Below, piece by piece: positions 12,601 to 24,230 of a stretch of DNA of 64,000 nucleotides. The translations under genes were made by a program, and so were the position numbers. The notes under the pieces are model-generated. The model saw nothing but the letters and a program-made list of their open reading frames with translations, was not told the origin of the DNA and did no database searches. This DNA comes from Clavelina lepadiformis (lineage: Eukaryota > Chordata > Ascidiacea > Aplousobranchia > Clavelinidae), in the NCBI RefSeq assembly GCF_947623445.1, contig NC_135246.1, positions 13,561,856-13,625,855 of the forward strand, in the 5' to 3' direction. Numbering within the stretch: position 1 is the first letter of the stretch; every line of letters begins with the position of its first letter.

Positions 12601-13807
12601 GTACCTTATTTAATTACACTATATTATGCTTAAAACAGCTGAGTTTACAACTTATCCTTTCTGTTGGTCTTTTTATATTTTCTACCTAAATAAGGATTTC
12701 ATATTAGCTACAATTGTCAGACATTATATTAAAAATGCAATTTCTAGAAATCCCCATCAGTTGATACATTTTGATGAAGAAACGAATTAATTAGGTTGGT
12801 GCCTAAAAATCTAAATTTACATCACTTGCGTTGTGCCGCCGTTAAGTGATTGTCTGCCAGAAGAATTTCGCCGAATGTGGCAAAACATATCAAAATTTTA
12901 ACTCACCAATCTTTGACGTGAGACTTGGCTTACATTTCGGGTTGTTATCTTGCTCGTGGTTGGCAGAGAGCAAACATCCTTCGTCCCTGTAGAAAAAGTT
13001 ATTTTTTAATTTGGTCGATAAAAACCCTGTTTTTCTACACACGTGGACATTATTTTGGTCGCATGAGAAGCTGTTGCCCAATACTGTACTAGCAACATTA
13101 GATATACCAATGATTAATCGCAATAAACATAAATGAAACACATAATGTATTACGGCAGACAGCAAATGAAACGTATTTCCTTGTGTATACATCCGTTGCG
13201 TAACTCGAAAATCATTTGTGTTTACAAAACAAACGAGTCTAGGTATGCATGTAACTGCAATCAAGCATGTTTCTTTTACAGGAAATTAAAATACTAAAAA
13301 TTATAACTTGCTATAATAATGAGTCACTTACTTGATTGAAGATCTTTCTAAACAGTTGGTAGTGTCTATTGAGCAAGTGTTTTTTTTCGACGCTAAACAT
13401 TCAAGAATTGGTTTGCTGCTTTCATGAACTGATTGATTTTTGGAATTATTACATTCGCCATTAACAGACGTTCGTGTCAAATTATAATTGAAACGTGCAA
13501 AATATTCATGCTGGTCATTCCCTGGCTTGCTGTTCGCTAATTTGTCTTTGCAGATTTCACGATTTGTATCGTCATGTGTTTCCTTGGATTCGTTCCCAGC
13601 AGTTTCGTCTTTTGACAACACCATGGTATTTTTTGCTTTGTCCGTTAATTCCATGTACTCAAAGCTTCTTCTACGCTGCAGTTGTTCCGCTTTCGACTTC
13701 ACCGAAGGAGCCGAGATGAAATTAAACAGCAGGGTCATGTAAATATCTTGTTTGCTTTTCCTCTCCATCGTCAATGATTTTTCGATCGCGCACTTGTGGG
13801 TGATCAT
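9608..13807 (-). CDS. Unidentified 510-residue protein, nine coding exons
   Basis: Exons on the minus strand: 13807-13332, 12986-12907, 12300-12192, 11978-11877, 11550-11382, 11228-11032, 10548-10435, 10312-10198, 9778-9608. Every border is GT/AG and the lengths sum to 1533 nt, exactly 511 codons with TGA at 9610-9608, which strongly supports the model. The start ATG has an in-frame TAA immediately upstream, and a likely 5'UTR intron spans 14107-13931. The protein is hydrophilic with no signal peptide or membrane segment. It has a basic RRRSFEY motif near residue 50, an aromatic patch VQDWVDYQPFDV, an acidic run LDDDDYDDSE near the middle, Ser-rich stretches, then TRPRKKRRW and LRFLRRVRRRD close to the end, which look like nuclear-localisation or phosphoinositide-binding basic clusters. 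I recognise no family or catalytic motif. It may be a fast-evolving scaffold or nuclear protein. Confidence 0.75.
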
Positions 13808-13930
13808 TTACTATTACACTTTTGCGCTTTTTGTAGTTAATAAACTTATCACAAACTTAAGTCATTCTATTACAAAATATATACAAAATGAAATATTATC
13901 CCGTTTCAACCAAAAATATCCACAAAATAC

Positions 13931-14107
13931 CTGTAAGCAAAAGGCTTGCGTTGCACAGAGCCTGTTATCACACTTGCTGTCACTGGCTATAAAGACTAAC
14001 CTGTTTTGATTAAATGTATTGTTCAGTATACGCTCAGTATTACTCATCGGACCTGTTTTCCAGTTCAAATGGTGATGAAGTAGTTTGATTTGCGTTTAAA
14101 TACTCAC
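13931..14107 (-). other. 5'UTR intron of the orphan 510-residue gene
   Basis: The donor ATT|GTGAGT (exon ends at 14108) and a strong acceptor TTTTGCTTACAG|G (exon resumes at 13930) frame a 177-bp intron just upstream of the coding start. This implies a non-coding first exon to the right of 14107. Inferred from splice signals only. Confidence 0.45.
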
Positions 14108-14108
14108 A

Positions 14109-15993
14109 ATCTGAATGACTTCAACAAGCTGCAATATTATATGATATCTGACCTTTCCCACGTGTACCTCTTTACAACAACACTGATGGAAGGGAATGGC
14201 CTGTGTCGCGTCAATTTGCTGCCTGAAGCTTCGAAATGCGCACACGCTAACTCCTCCTAATCACCCGTTTTGTACATTGGCTTTTCGGGCATTCGAAAAT
14301 GCGAACCACAGTCGATTTTACCCAGAAGTAAACGATATGACGTATTCTGATGCGTTGTGACGTATACTATCATTACATTCGATCTAAAATTGTTCACAGT
14401 TTCTCACGATTTTCTCACTAAGTTTATTTTCTTGGGTTTTTCTTGAAAATCTTGCTTTCTTTCTAACGCCCGTCGCAACTTCCCTGAAATCACTCTACCG
14501 CGTCTGATACATTATCTTATAAGGAAGCTTATAATGTTATTGATACGAGTTTCCTTGGCCAAAAGTATAGGGAAGTGAAAGAAAGCAACCGTCGAAATTG
14601 TGCATTACAAAAAACTACTCGATTGATCTGGACGATTATGTCTTTCCTTATGAGGACTAAATACAGAAAAAGTTAAATTATTTCGCGTATGCAATAATAA
14701 TTTTTGATCTTTTCTTGGCATCGGTCTCTTTTCGAAAAGTTCCTCATAGCTGAAAACAATTATAAGTTCTATGCTTAACAATTTAGGTTTAGATGGCCAT
14801 GCTAACCTACCATCTTATATCACGATTATATTGTTACTATCTTGAATGTTTAAAGCCCTTGGGCTTTGCTGCTTTTTCCTGCTCTTCGATTGTTCGTGAG
14901 CATGTGTTTTGTTGTGCTATAACTACAACGGCTAGCATCGCAACTTTCGCTTCACACAGTCAATGGCGAAAAATAAACAACACAACAATACAATACACTA
15001 GAATACTAGATGACTTACCATCCAATGACCGATTAAATTTCCATATATCAATATATGTAACTGGGAAGGCATTTGCACAATATACGCTACTTCCGATTGT
15101 AAAACCTAACTCTATGTATGTGATTGCATTTGAGTGCAGATGTAGTTAAAAATGGTTCAATCGTGTTCCTATTGACATTATAACCTAACGACATGGAAAT
15201 TGTCTATTTACCAGTGAGGTTAAACAAACGTCACGTTTGTGGCTTTGCTTCCGGCTCATTTCCTTTTTGCTTCTTACGGAAGTGCCCAAGAAAGTGTAAT
15301 TTATACTTGTTCGTATATGGGTTACGAAAGCGTTTTGCTTATCTCACATATCTGTGATATTTAGTTTAGTTATATCAACTGCAATTCAATAAAATTGCTA
15401 GAGTTATATACAGAATTATTATAGTGTACTGTGTGCTACCTTATGAACTTGTGTACAAGATTGTACTCAACACTTTCTCTTGCCGTAGCTTATTATTTCA
15501 ATTCTAACTTAACAACTTGTAGGCTACTTCCATAGACTTTATCATATCACATACTGCAAAAAAAAGCAACGATGTTGAATTACTAAGTTTGATAATCTGT
15601 TGAGCTCTACATACATACATACAACTCTACATACTGCATGTACCTCACAGATTCTCACAGAGAGCGTTTAGGGCTGACTAAGCATTAGTCAACAGCGTTA
15701 CCAAGCAAGTACCAACCGAATCCTATTTCGCTAAACAAAAATGGGTTCCTATATGGCTGAATCTAACATGATTTCCTATTCGAGCCGATTACAAAGCAAT
15801 TCTACGTCACATACAGCAAATTTTTCCTCCGAGTGGTGACGTTAGTCCTCACTCAAGGGCAATTTGCGTCAGTATGGTTGACTGTATTGACAGCACTAGG
15901 TGCGCAAAAGTCACGTGCGTCCGCGGCATCATACAGGAAGTGTGAAGTGGTGATTATTCACACGATTACTGATCGCTTGGCTGTATTACTTAC
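14109..15993. other. Intergenic sequence, probable promoter of the orphan gene
   Basis: This stretch lies upstream of the non-coding exon inferred for the 9608-13807 gene. I see no coding exon with splice support on either strand. The promoter should be near 14.1-14.5 kb, but no diagnostic element could be picked out. Confidence 0.35.
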
Positions 15994-16061
15994 TCGCACT
16001 TGCTCCTTTCAATAGTTAGGACCCCAACTGATGCTGTTCTACGGCAAGCAATCGAGTGCAT
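15994..16061 (-). CDS. Candidate alternative first exon (22 residues) for the orphan gene
   Basis: On the minus strand an ATG with A at -3 (ACAATGC) opens a 22-codon frame starting MHSIACRRTASVGVLTIERS. It ends at a near-perfect donor GA|GTAAGT in phase 2. That phase fits the acceptor of the orphan gene's 12986-12907 exon, where it would replace the long first coding exon. RRTAS resembles a basophilic kinase site. A phase match alone has a one-in-three chance, so this is only a candidate. Confidence 0.25.
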
Positions 16062-18758
16062 TGTGATCTCATTTCCGTTTTTTCGTTTCCGCAGTAGCAC
16101 GCTTGTCGTGACGTCACTAAAAGCGGTTTCAATGATTTGCATGTGTGTTAAACCAATAAAAAGAAGCATTTGTCGGCGTTCGCTGTCCAGGTTGGTTCAA
16201 CATTTTTTAATCAACTTCCAGATGAATAACGTGATTTCATTTTGCTTGTTACTTTAAACATTTGAAAGCATATTCTTTGACATTACTGGTCATTTCGTGG
16301 TCTCGAAAACTTATGTGCTATTACAGCCTTGTAAATGCAGTGAAACCAAATAATGAATAAAAATCATTCTGCATGATAATTACAGGTGCGTTGGTTTGAT
16401 TGTCTGGAAATCTTACCACAATCATAGCGTAAGATTTCTATAATCTATCCTGTTTGACGACTATAAAAAATAACAAATATCACACTGTTTGACTGTTATA
16501 GACAACCAAATAAGGATTAGGCTACTTATCAATTGCGTAAGGTAATAAAACAAGGCGTCAAAATGTTTTGGCTGCTTGGGCAACGCGTTCGCATCATTAG
16601 CATAGGAGAATGAATTATGCATACCGGAAAAAGCAATATTTGCATCTATTTATTCATCAAAATTCAACAGTGGGCTATATGAAACAACAATGTTTTGCGC
16701 AAGCTATTAGCATATGCACATTCCAAGCGATGAAAACTATGTTCAGCACGCTCAATAGCGGAAAATGAACAACAGCTGGTTACTGCTGGTTACAATTCGT
16801 TAAACCATAGTGTTAAGCTGCTTATCATTAAGCATTGTTGATGACATGTAAAAACTAATGTTAATGGATAACGATAGCGCGATATACGTTTTGTATTCAA
16901 AACTTTTATAGAACGCCTACTCTACTGGGCAGTGTATACATGCCGAAAGTTCTATGACTAATAAATTGCTAATATGGTTTCAGTAACGAAAAAATCGCCC
17001 ACGCATTATGCAACAACCATTGGCTTGATAGCAGCTGATGCCAGTAGAAAAGTCTTGTTTGACTTAATGTCAGTTAGGCTACATTCTTATCATTAACCGA
17101 CACATTTTCCAGAAAAGTCATGTATTGAATGCGACAACTTGACATACGCGCAGGCTACATAAAATTACCACTAGACGGCGCAAAGAGTATAATTTTGTGC
17201 TCATTCGCCGATGCTCTGATACAAGATCTAGAATCTAGATTCTAGACTAGAGATTAGTTAAGATCAGCTAAAACTTATTTATTGTGAAATAACAGAACAT
17301 ACACTATTAATTGGATAGCAAGTTTTGTAATGCATAAAAAGTTAGGCAATAAACATACCACCTAGCCTGCAGGCGGCAGTACAGTAATGCAGTATTCGTT
17401 ATAACATTAATTTGGTGCGCTTGTTGGTATAGCTTCCATTGAAATTTCAAACTAAAACTTTCAATCTTTCTACTTATGAATAACAGTGTTTGTTTATACT
17501 TCGATTCTTCAGTTTAAAGTTTAGTTAATAGCGTTTATGCGATCGCAACTACATCGTATTTAATAGTTTTTACTTGCGAAAAAAAAAACGGCTAACAATT
17601 ATTCTGATTCAGTCTAGCAAAAGTTTAGACTTTAAAGGAATGTTATTATCAGATAGCATTATAGGCTAACCACATAAAATCGAACATATGAACAATACAT
17701 CGATAAAAAACATCAAAAAAGCTATACATTTGCCGATGAACTTAAACTTACTGTTTTGATATTTTAGTTTCAGTTTTTTTGCGCTGGTCCATATACAAAC
17801 ACATATTGGAGTTATTGGTGGTGGTTAATGGTGAAAACACACGGATTTATTTAGGAGATGTTTTGTAGCGAATGCACAGGTTACAAATTAAGGCTGATTG
17901 TAAAAGGATTAGCAACAAGAAATGTTACTGAAGTAGCAACAAACGATTAACCTCCAAATTAAAACATCGGCAACTTACCTCTCTGTATACAATTGTTCAA
18001 AAAGAAAGAAAAATTATGCGTCTTTAATGGGTTAATTGGTCCTCAGCAAAGCAAAAAAACGTCTGTAGTGAGAAGTATTATACACTGCACTTTGTTGTTG
18101 CTTACACATTCATAGAATGATCACCTGACCACTTTGTGGTAACCTCATGATGCATGTCAAATCAAGCGTGAAAAAAAGTTACGTATAGTTTGATACTATT
18201 TCATTTGTGGCCACCATTCGAGCATCGCCTGTGGTCACTACTTTTTAAGGCAATTTTGTTGAGCTCGATGGTCAAATAAAGAAGCGTTTGTCATACAGTG
18301 TCCAATTTCTTCAATAAGGTGATGGAAATGCACAGGGCGTGGTAGCTAAGTCTCTTTTATTTGTTTTAGCTTAACCGTTGCGAACGTTAGAAATTTAGTG
18401 GTAAATTTATACAACTGTCTTTTAGTGCATTAAGCGGTAAAGTTTGTAGGTAACAAAGTATGTCAATCACCAGCCACTCCTTGGTCTAAGAAAAAGCTAA
18501 ACAATAGTCTTAAAACGTTGTCCTTAAAAGAGGCAAAAACAATTTCATTGCTCTGTGACAATTGTATCTTACTATCAACTTATACATGGCCAAAACCTGT
18601 TCCCACGGAATTTACGTATTCATGGTCACAACTGCATTCAATCTGGGAATTTGAGCATAAAATGGCTAGAATCATCTGGCTTGACTTCTGGGCAAAGGTG
18701 AAAAGACAGCAACACTTATTCAGCGAGTCATTTTAATCTAAGTTGGCATAACACTTAC
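16062..18758. other. Non-coding stretch, no gene seen
   Basis: AT-rich. The only noteworthy items are a 20-bp perfect palindrome at 17227-17246 and an isolated strong acceptor followed after four bases by a GTAAGT donor near 17975-17990 (minus strand). The latter is too short to be supported as an exon. Confidence 0.35.
17227..17246. repeat. 20-bp perfect palindrome
   Basis: TCTAGAATCTAGATTCTAGA reads identically on both strands. It lies in otherwise featureless AT-rich sequence. It could be a cruciform-prone site or chance; no function is implied. Confidence 0.7.
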
Positions 18759-18822
18759 GGTGGTAGTATCGTTCAGCAGATCGAATTCAATTCTTAGTCC
18801 ATGTCTTATTAGTCGAGGATAT
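18759..18822 (-). CDS. Candidate internal exon, unidentified
   Basis: 64 nt ending at donor ACC|GTAAGT, with acceptor GAAAG that lacks a strong pyrimidine tract. One frame is open: YPRLIRHGLRIEF followed by DLLNDTTT. It might continue the 19.6-26.8 kb exon set, but the joining phase (2) does not match the last exon there. Weak. Confidence 0.2.
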
Positions 18823-19626
18823 CTTTCATATGAAGATTAGGCGTTTTTCAACAGCTTTTCACTTGTAGCAAAAATATTATTACAGCTCGACACAGATATC
18901 GTTCATAGGAAATCGCACACGCGTGCAAAATTCTATCGTCGAAGTGTCGATCTAATTGAGCTGTTCTGTTTACCGAACGTGGCTAAAACCTGGAGCGTTG
19001 GAGGTCCAAACTTCGCGTAACGAAACTAGGCTTTGATATCGCTCAGTGCTCGATAGTATGTGGTAGGAATGCTGACAGATTAAGGTTTTGTGAAAGTATC
19101 GAATATGAAGAGACGAAACATAGCTTCCTGTTGTAACAGTTGTGATATACGTTTGTCACGATTTGTAAATAAAGGCAATATCAACAAAGTACTAAATACG
19201 GTATGAAAGTTACAGGGCACACAACTACGGCTTTGAGATTAGAATTACACAGTAAACTGCCATTCACATACGCTAAAAGCGTTAGCTGCTGGCCTGATGG
19301 GTTCAAAGAATTATGCAATGTGCTTTAAACCAAAGAACAACATAAACTTATCAGATATTAAGCGTAAATTGTACAACACTCCAACGGTATTATGTGATGC
19401 GCATGCGCTAAGTGGTGTACGTTGGTTTCTGAAAATAGTGCTAATTACAACACAACTGCAGAAGGCGTGTAATGAAACGGGCTCTGCTATTGTAAAGGAA
19501 AAGTGCCAGTAGAACAATATGCATTTTCCTGTTTTTCAAGGAAAGTGTTTCTCCCATGTTTGCGTAACTGTTGTTTGCTGATAATAACGATAACCCGCCG
19601 AGGACCCTGGTTTGTATGACAGAGGT

Positions 19627-19808
19627 CTATACATCAATTGCTATTAAAATGGTAAAAGGCCATTGTCTCTGAAATGCAAATAAAACAGAAGGTAGGAAAA
19701 GTGGAGGGACGAAAATTTTCGGCGTTTGAAAAATGACAGGTAGACAGAACGATGGGGTAGTGACATCACCATTTCCATTGTGCGTTGGCGCCTCATTATA
19801 ACGGCCAT
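19627..19808 (-). CDS. Candidate terminal exon, unidentified gene
   Basis: The acceptor TTTCTTTTAG opens a frame DGRYNEAPTHNGNGDVTTPS followed by a hydrophobic tail to a stop at about 19627. Phase 1 fits the donor of the 20521-20421 exon and also that of the 21794-21729 exon. The first 25 residues look coding; the tail could be read-through past a missed donor such as CCT|GTCATT. No family recognised. Confidence 0.35.
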
Positions 19809-20420
19809 CTAAAAGAAATATGTTGACATTATAAGATAACATTCAGTCTATTGCGCTTACAAATTGCAGTGCTTGTAGATATAATACCAGGCATTTGGTT
19901 TAGACAAACTTTCTGGCATAATTCAAGGTAGGTTTGTTATTTCGGGGATTTAGAATTGCTACCGTACACTTAAACCTCTTTTTGTCCCTTTCAATTCTTA
20001 TCAGCGACACCCTTACAAGCACAATAGATCAGCATTTAATGCACATTAAATTGATCGAGATTTAAAGGGGCAGGTCATTGTCACATTCTATTTCTAATGG
20101 AAATGAAAGTTGGTCGTTCATTGGCCGCTTTCCTTAAGATTTGGATGTGTTTTATGTTAATTGTTATTCTTCGCATCTTCACCCCAAAAAACGTACTTGT
20201 TTTGAATTTTCTTTGCTTTTTGCCTGATCGCTTGGCAAAGAAAGTTGGCTCACGACTTTCTGCAGAAAATGGGCGTCTGCGGTGCAAAACCAAGAATGAT
20301 TAACGTGCCCCATATGGTTCAAAAGTACAAGAAATGCTAAAAGCGTGTCTAATGGCGGGTAGACGTGTTTTACATTAAAAAATTAGCATTTTGAAACGAA
20401 GATTTGAAACTATCTCTTAC

Positions 20421-20521
20421 CAATAGGAATGGCTAATTCGGGATCAGGACTATGTGTTGCAGCACCACACTCATCTATCAGTTTCGAGCAAATACCATAA
20501 CCAGGGTTATCGACCTTCAGG
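20421..20521 (-). CDS. Candidate internal exon, unidentified gene
   Basis: 101 nt between acceptor TTTCCAG and donor ATTG|GTAAGA. Of the frames, one is open across the exon: LKVDNPGYGICSKLIDECG, then AATHSPDPELAIPI. The composition is convincingly protein-like. Phase is 2 on entry and 1 on exit. Entry phase matches the 26826-26650 exon; exit phase matches the 19808 exon. I do not recognise the protein. Confidence 0.5.
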
Positions 20522-21728
20522 CTGGAAAGATATCTTTGATTTGTTAATTAAAAGTGGCAGGCTTCCATGATCAACAAACAGAAATACCGAGTACAAACAT
20601 TGTTGTACAGTATTTTACAGGCGTGCGTTAAACAACGTCAGTCTAGTAACTCTAGTTGGTGGGCGAGCGTAAAAAATCGGCTTACAATGAGGCGCTTTAG
20701 AATTGAGAGCGGCGATAATTACCAGACTTTCTTAGGATGCTAATGTTTATGCGTCTATCAGTTGTAGATAAGGTTTGGTTTATGTTAAAACGGTGCTGTG
20801 ATGCAGAGTAGTGACGGACCGGTATCGTAAAAACGCTCTGGCTGATATTCCTCGCATTTAATGTGCGAGAATAAGTTATCCGAGGTTTGTGAAAGTCACC
20901 CTAGCCCTGATAACCCCAAACGAATTGCGTGTTGTTGTCTATGGTGAGATGGTTGCGCTGTGATGTTATCACGTGATTAATTGGAGTTCTAAACCGAGAT
21001 TTTGGATTAGCGCGGCTAATTGTGCGTTGCTTATCTAGTTGCTAAGCTATCTTTGCACTTAACGTGGCCTGTGAAATGTCTTCTGCCAGGTCCCTAGGTC
21101 CAATCAAACAACCAAGTTCGAAACATGACTGTTTGAATTTTTGTCCTTTGCACTTTAATTTACCTTAAACTTATGGTATCGGCAATTTTGGTTGGTGATG
21201 CATAGCCTACTGCCCTACTGCATGCGTACATTTTACAGGTGTGGGTTTTAACAATGATCAAAAGCGAATGTTGTGTGTACTTGTAGATACCTTTCCGCTC
21301 ATTGAAGTGATAAAGATGTTTGCAGGAACATCACTTCATTGAACCGGAGTACCACAGTTAGCTTGACAGCAGGCCAGCAAGCGACCCACCGAAGATAGAT
21401 GATGTTTGCTGCAAATAAGCAAAAAGGGTAACGTGGGGGCAAAGCTGGCTTTGCGTAAATTGCTTCGACAAATATTTTTAGAGCCGTTTTATGGCTTGTC
21501 GTTGCAGAGTACGCTATTTTATGACAGAGTTCACTGTTTTCACAGTTTCCTTGAACTTGTGCAAACCTGGGGGTGAACTTACTCACTATATTGTCCAAAT
21601 GTTCCAGATATCTTGATGAATAACTTTAGCATTTTCCCAAAAGTGCTGGAAATGCATTTCGTAGAAAAGGTTTTTTTGGAAATCTTAAACCAACTAGTAT
21701 AAGCTGGAATTTGCCCGCTTTGATCTAC

Positions 21729-22280
21729 CAGCAGTGGTATTCGTTGTAGCGATGATGATACTTGACAACATAGGATAGTTAAGAGAACTCCAACCTGTCA
21801 AAAACACGAAAACAAATAAGTTAAGAACGTTGGATAATGACAAATGAGGAGTATACGGCTTGAAAATCATCAAATTATATGTTGTCAAGCTTGTAAGTTT
21901 TTGTCAGTGCTATGGTAATTGGATATCAATGGAATCCGGAAATTTGCATACTACAGAACCGTCATTTAAGTCGTTATTCTTGATTTGCAAAGGAAAATGT
22001 TTAAGCTTTAACCGATTTTAACTTGTAAAGGTTAATTAGCCTGCAATAAACATTTTAACCTCACACTCATGAACGTTTTTTTTTCAATGTCTCACGTTAC
22101 ATTTAAAGTGTTCTCCGCTTTTTGTCTTAAATGGGCCATTGCAGACTCGGTGTCAAGTTTATGGGCAAATACATACGTTCAATTACCTTTCATCGAAAAT
22201 GTATTACCACCACACACTACCCCGTTGAATAACTTGTCGACGGAGGTCAACGAATTGGCAGATTTATTATGTGACGCCAT
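21729..22280 (-). CDS. Candidate start exon plus second exon, unidentified small protein
   Basis: Exon 22280-22187 starts at an ATG preceded by an in-frame TAA and encodes MASHNKSANSLTSVDKLFNG plus 11 residues to donor AAAG|GTAATT (phase 1). Exon 21794-21729 has a good acceptor (TTTTTGACAG) and continues GWSSLNYPMLSSIIIATTN to a weak donor G|GTAGAT. If that donor is not used, the frame ends at 21696-21694, giving a 64-residue protein. If it is used, phase 1 fits the 19808 exon. This may be an alternative 5' end of the 19.6-26.8 kb locus. No homolog recognised. Confidence 0.35.
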
Positions 22281-23389
22281 TTAGTATTTATTGGCACTTC
22301 ATTTAACTGCTTTCCGCTGTTCAAACTTTAACTGTTTTATGGTGTGCTTGGATAGAAGTTCCATCGCTGCAGGATTAACTTTGTGGCAGATTAATTTCAG
22401 CTTCTGTGCGTTTGCGCCGTAATTTTTACAACCTGCTAGTACTGGAACTTGTCATTTAGTTGAAGATGACTCGTCTAAACTTTCGAAAGCTATGTATTTT
22501 TAAAAAGTTAAACATTATAGGATACCACAGTTAAATATTAGTCATAAATTTATGTGAACTAGTTAGCTTTAACGCGAACGATATCGCTAACTTGTTATTC
22601 ACATCTTGAGTTTTCCCTTTGGTCGAGTAATTTTTTATTTGCCTGTGAATTATCTCTAAGCCGATTAATTTGGATCCAGAAAACAAATCCTTACGCGCCC
22701 ACGGATCTAAATTGTTTGTTTTTGGTTAGTAACCCCATTGCCGACGGCTTAGATCATTGAAAACCAGACAGGGAAAATCATAGCGCCGTTCATGTTTTCT
22801 AACACCCACCGTTTTGGTAAAAAAGCGATGATAAGCATTGGCGCAGTGTGGAGAAAAGCGCTTTATGTGACGTTAACGAAAAGCACCAAGTAACATGTGA
22901 TACTCTTGAATGTTTTGAAGTTTCACGTAAATTCTCTGGGCAAATAAGTGCCCTTAAAATGCTTTGCGGTTTCATCATACACTGTCGTGAGGTATTAATC
23001 ATTTTAGTATCCTGGTAAGAACTATGGTGTAACTGAGACATTCCATTAAGTGTACCGTATTGCATTTACATATTTCTAATTTTATTCGAACATTATACGT
23101 GGTATATGTTGTACGTGGATTCTCGGAAGCGTTGGAAGTTTTTTGTTTTTTTAGCAGTTCCCCGCCTCAGTGTAAGCAACAAACCGGGCACAAGCAAAAT
23201 AGACCGATAAAGTTGTCTTGGAGTAGCCGCCGAATGACCTCATATGTCTCTCTTTCGCCTTTGTTACGGTGGACAGCAGTGTAGCGCGAAGCTTGTGAAT
23301 CACTGTCCCAACATATTGCTTTTTCCGACTCAAGCTATTTAATGTGGATGAATCATTTTGTCAAACATAAAGCAAAACACACAACTTAC

Positions 23390-23448
23390 CTTCGAAGTGC
23401 TAGACGCTCACACACTGTCCGTTCGAATGTTGGTCAAGTAGCCGAACA
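23390..23448 (-). other. Candidate 59-nt exon with stop codons in all frames
   Basis: Strong borders: acceptor TATCTTTTCTAG and donor GAAG|GTAAGT. All three frames contain a stop. In the phase delivered by the 26650 donor it reads CVRLLDQHSNGQCVSV then TAG. It may be a 5'UTR exon, a stop-bearing alternative exon, or chance. Confidence 0.3.
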
Positions 23449-24205
23449 CTAGAAAAGATAAAAGAAATGTGACTTATCATAGAAGTAGTAACATTTGTTA
23501 CAAGTCACTAAAAAGTTAACACAAAAAAGTTACCAATTGCCTTTTGAAGTTTTATAATTAAAAAAAGCGTCCCCACGTTTGTTAAAAACAAAAGATTCAT
23601 TTTCGATCAGCTTCATTGTGATAGGTAAGTTGATCAATTTGGTTAAAATCGATTTTAAGATAATAGTTTTTCGTTACGGTGATTTATTATTCTCAGTTCC
23701 TTATCATTCTCGTCCAGTTACATGGATGAGTTGTTGGCTAAAATGACGTTGACAAAACCTCAACCTCGTGGGTAAAGATAACATTTTCATCGAATAAAGG
23801 TAACAGTTTGATGAAGACAAATGCAAACCAAGGAACAACAGAATATTCTCAATAGAATAACTCTTTTATGAACGTTCAGTTGAAATTCCGTTAAACTGAT
23901 ATGTCACCATGAATGTTAAACGGTCGATATTACTTTCGAAAAAAATATATTTGGCAAAATTTCCATACGTAACGTATCGAGTGATCGTTAAAAGTATCAA
24001 TTTGATGAAAAGCGTTTGCGGTTGATGCTGGGGATTTGTAGCAACTACGATCAACCGCGATTATTTTCCTTGCGTTAATCCCAAACACCAACCAGTTAAT
24101 CCCCCGACACAAATTAGGAGTTAAGCGAAAAGGGCTTCATATACTGATTGTATTACAAGCAAAGAAACCCAAGAGCCCATTCTGAGTGGATTGTAGATTC
24201 TGCTG

Positions 24206-24230
24206 ATCCACTTAAGTAATCCACTTAATC
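24206..24230. promoter_or_regulatory. Tandem CACTTAA motifs (NK2-type sites)
   Basis: ATCCACTTAAG and ATCCACTTAAT lie 15 bp apart as direct repeats. CACTTAA is the consensus core for NK2-class homeodomain proteins. A true enhancer role is speculative. Confidence 0.2.

Noticed and set aside
17975..17995. Four-base micro-exon between a strong acceptor and GTAAGT donor
   Set aside because: Too short to support without transcripts; no flanking exon in a matching phase.
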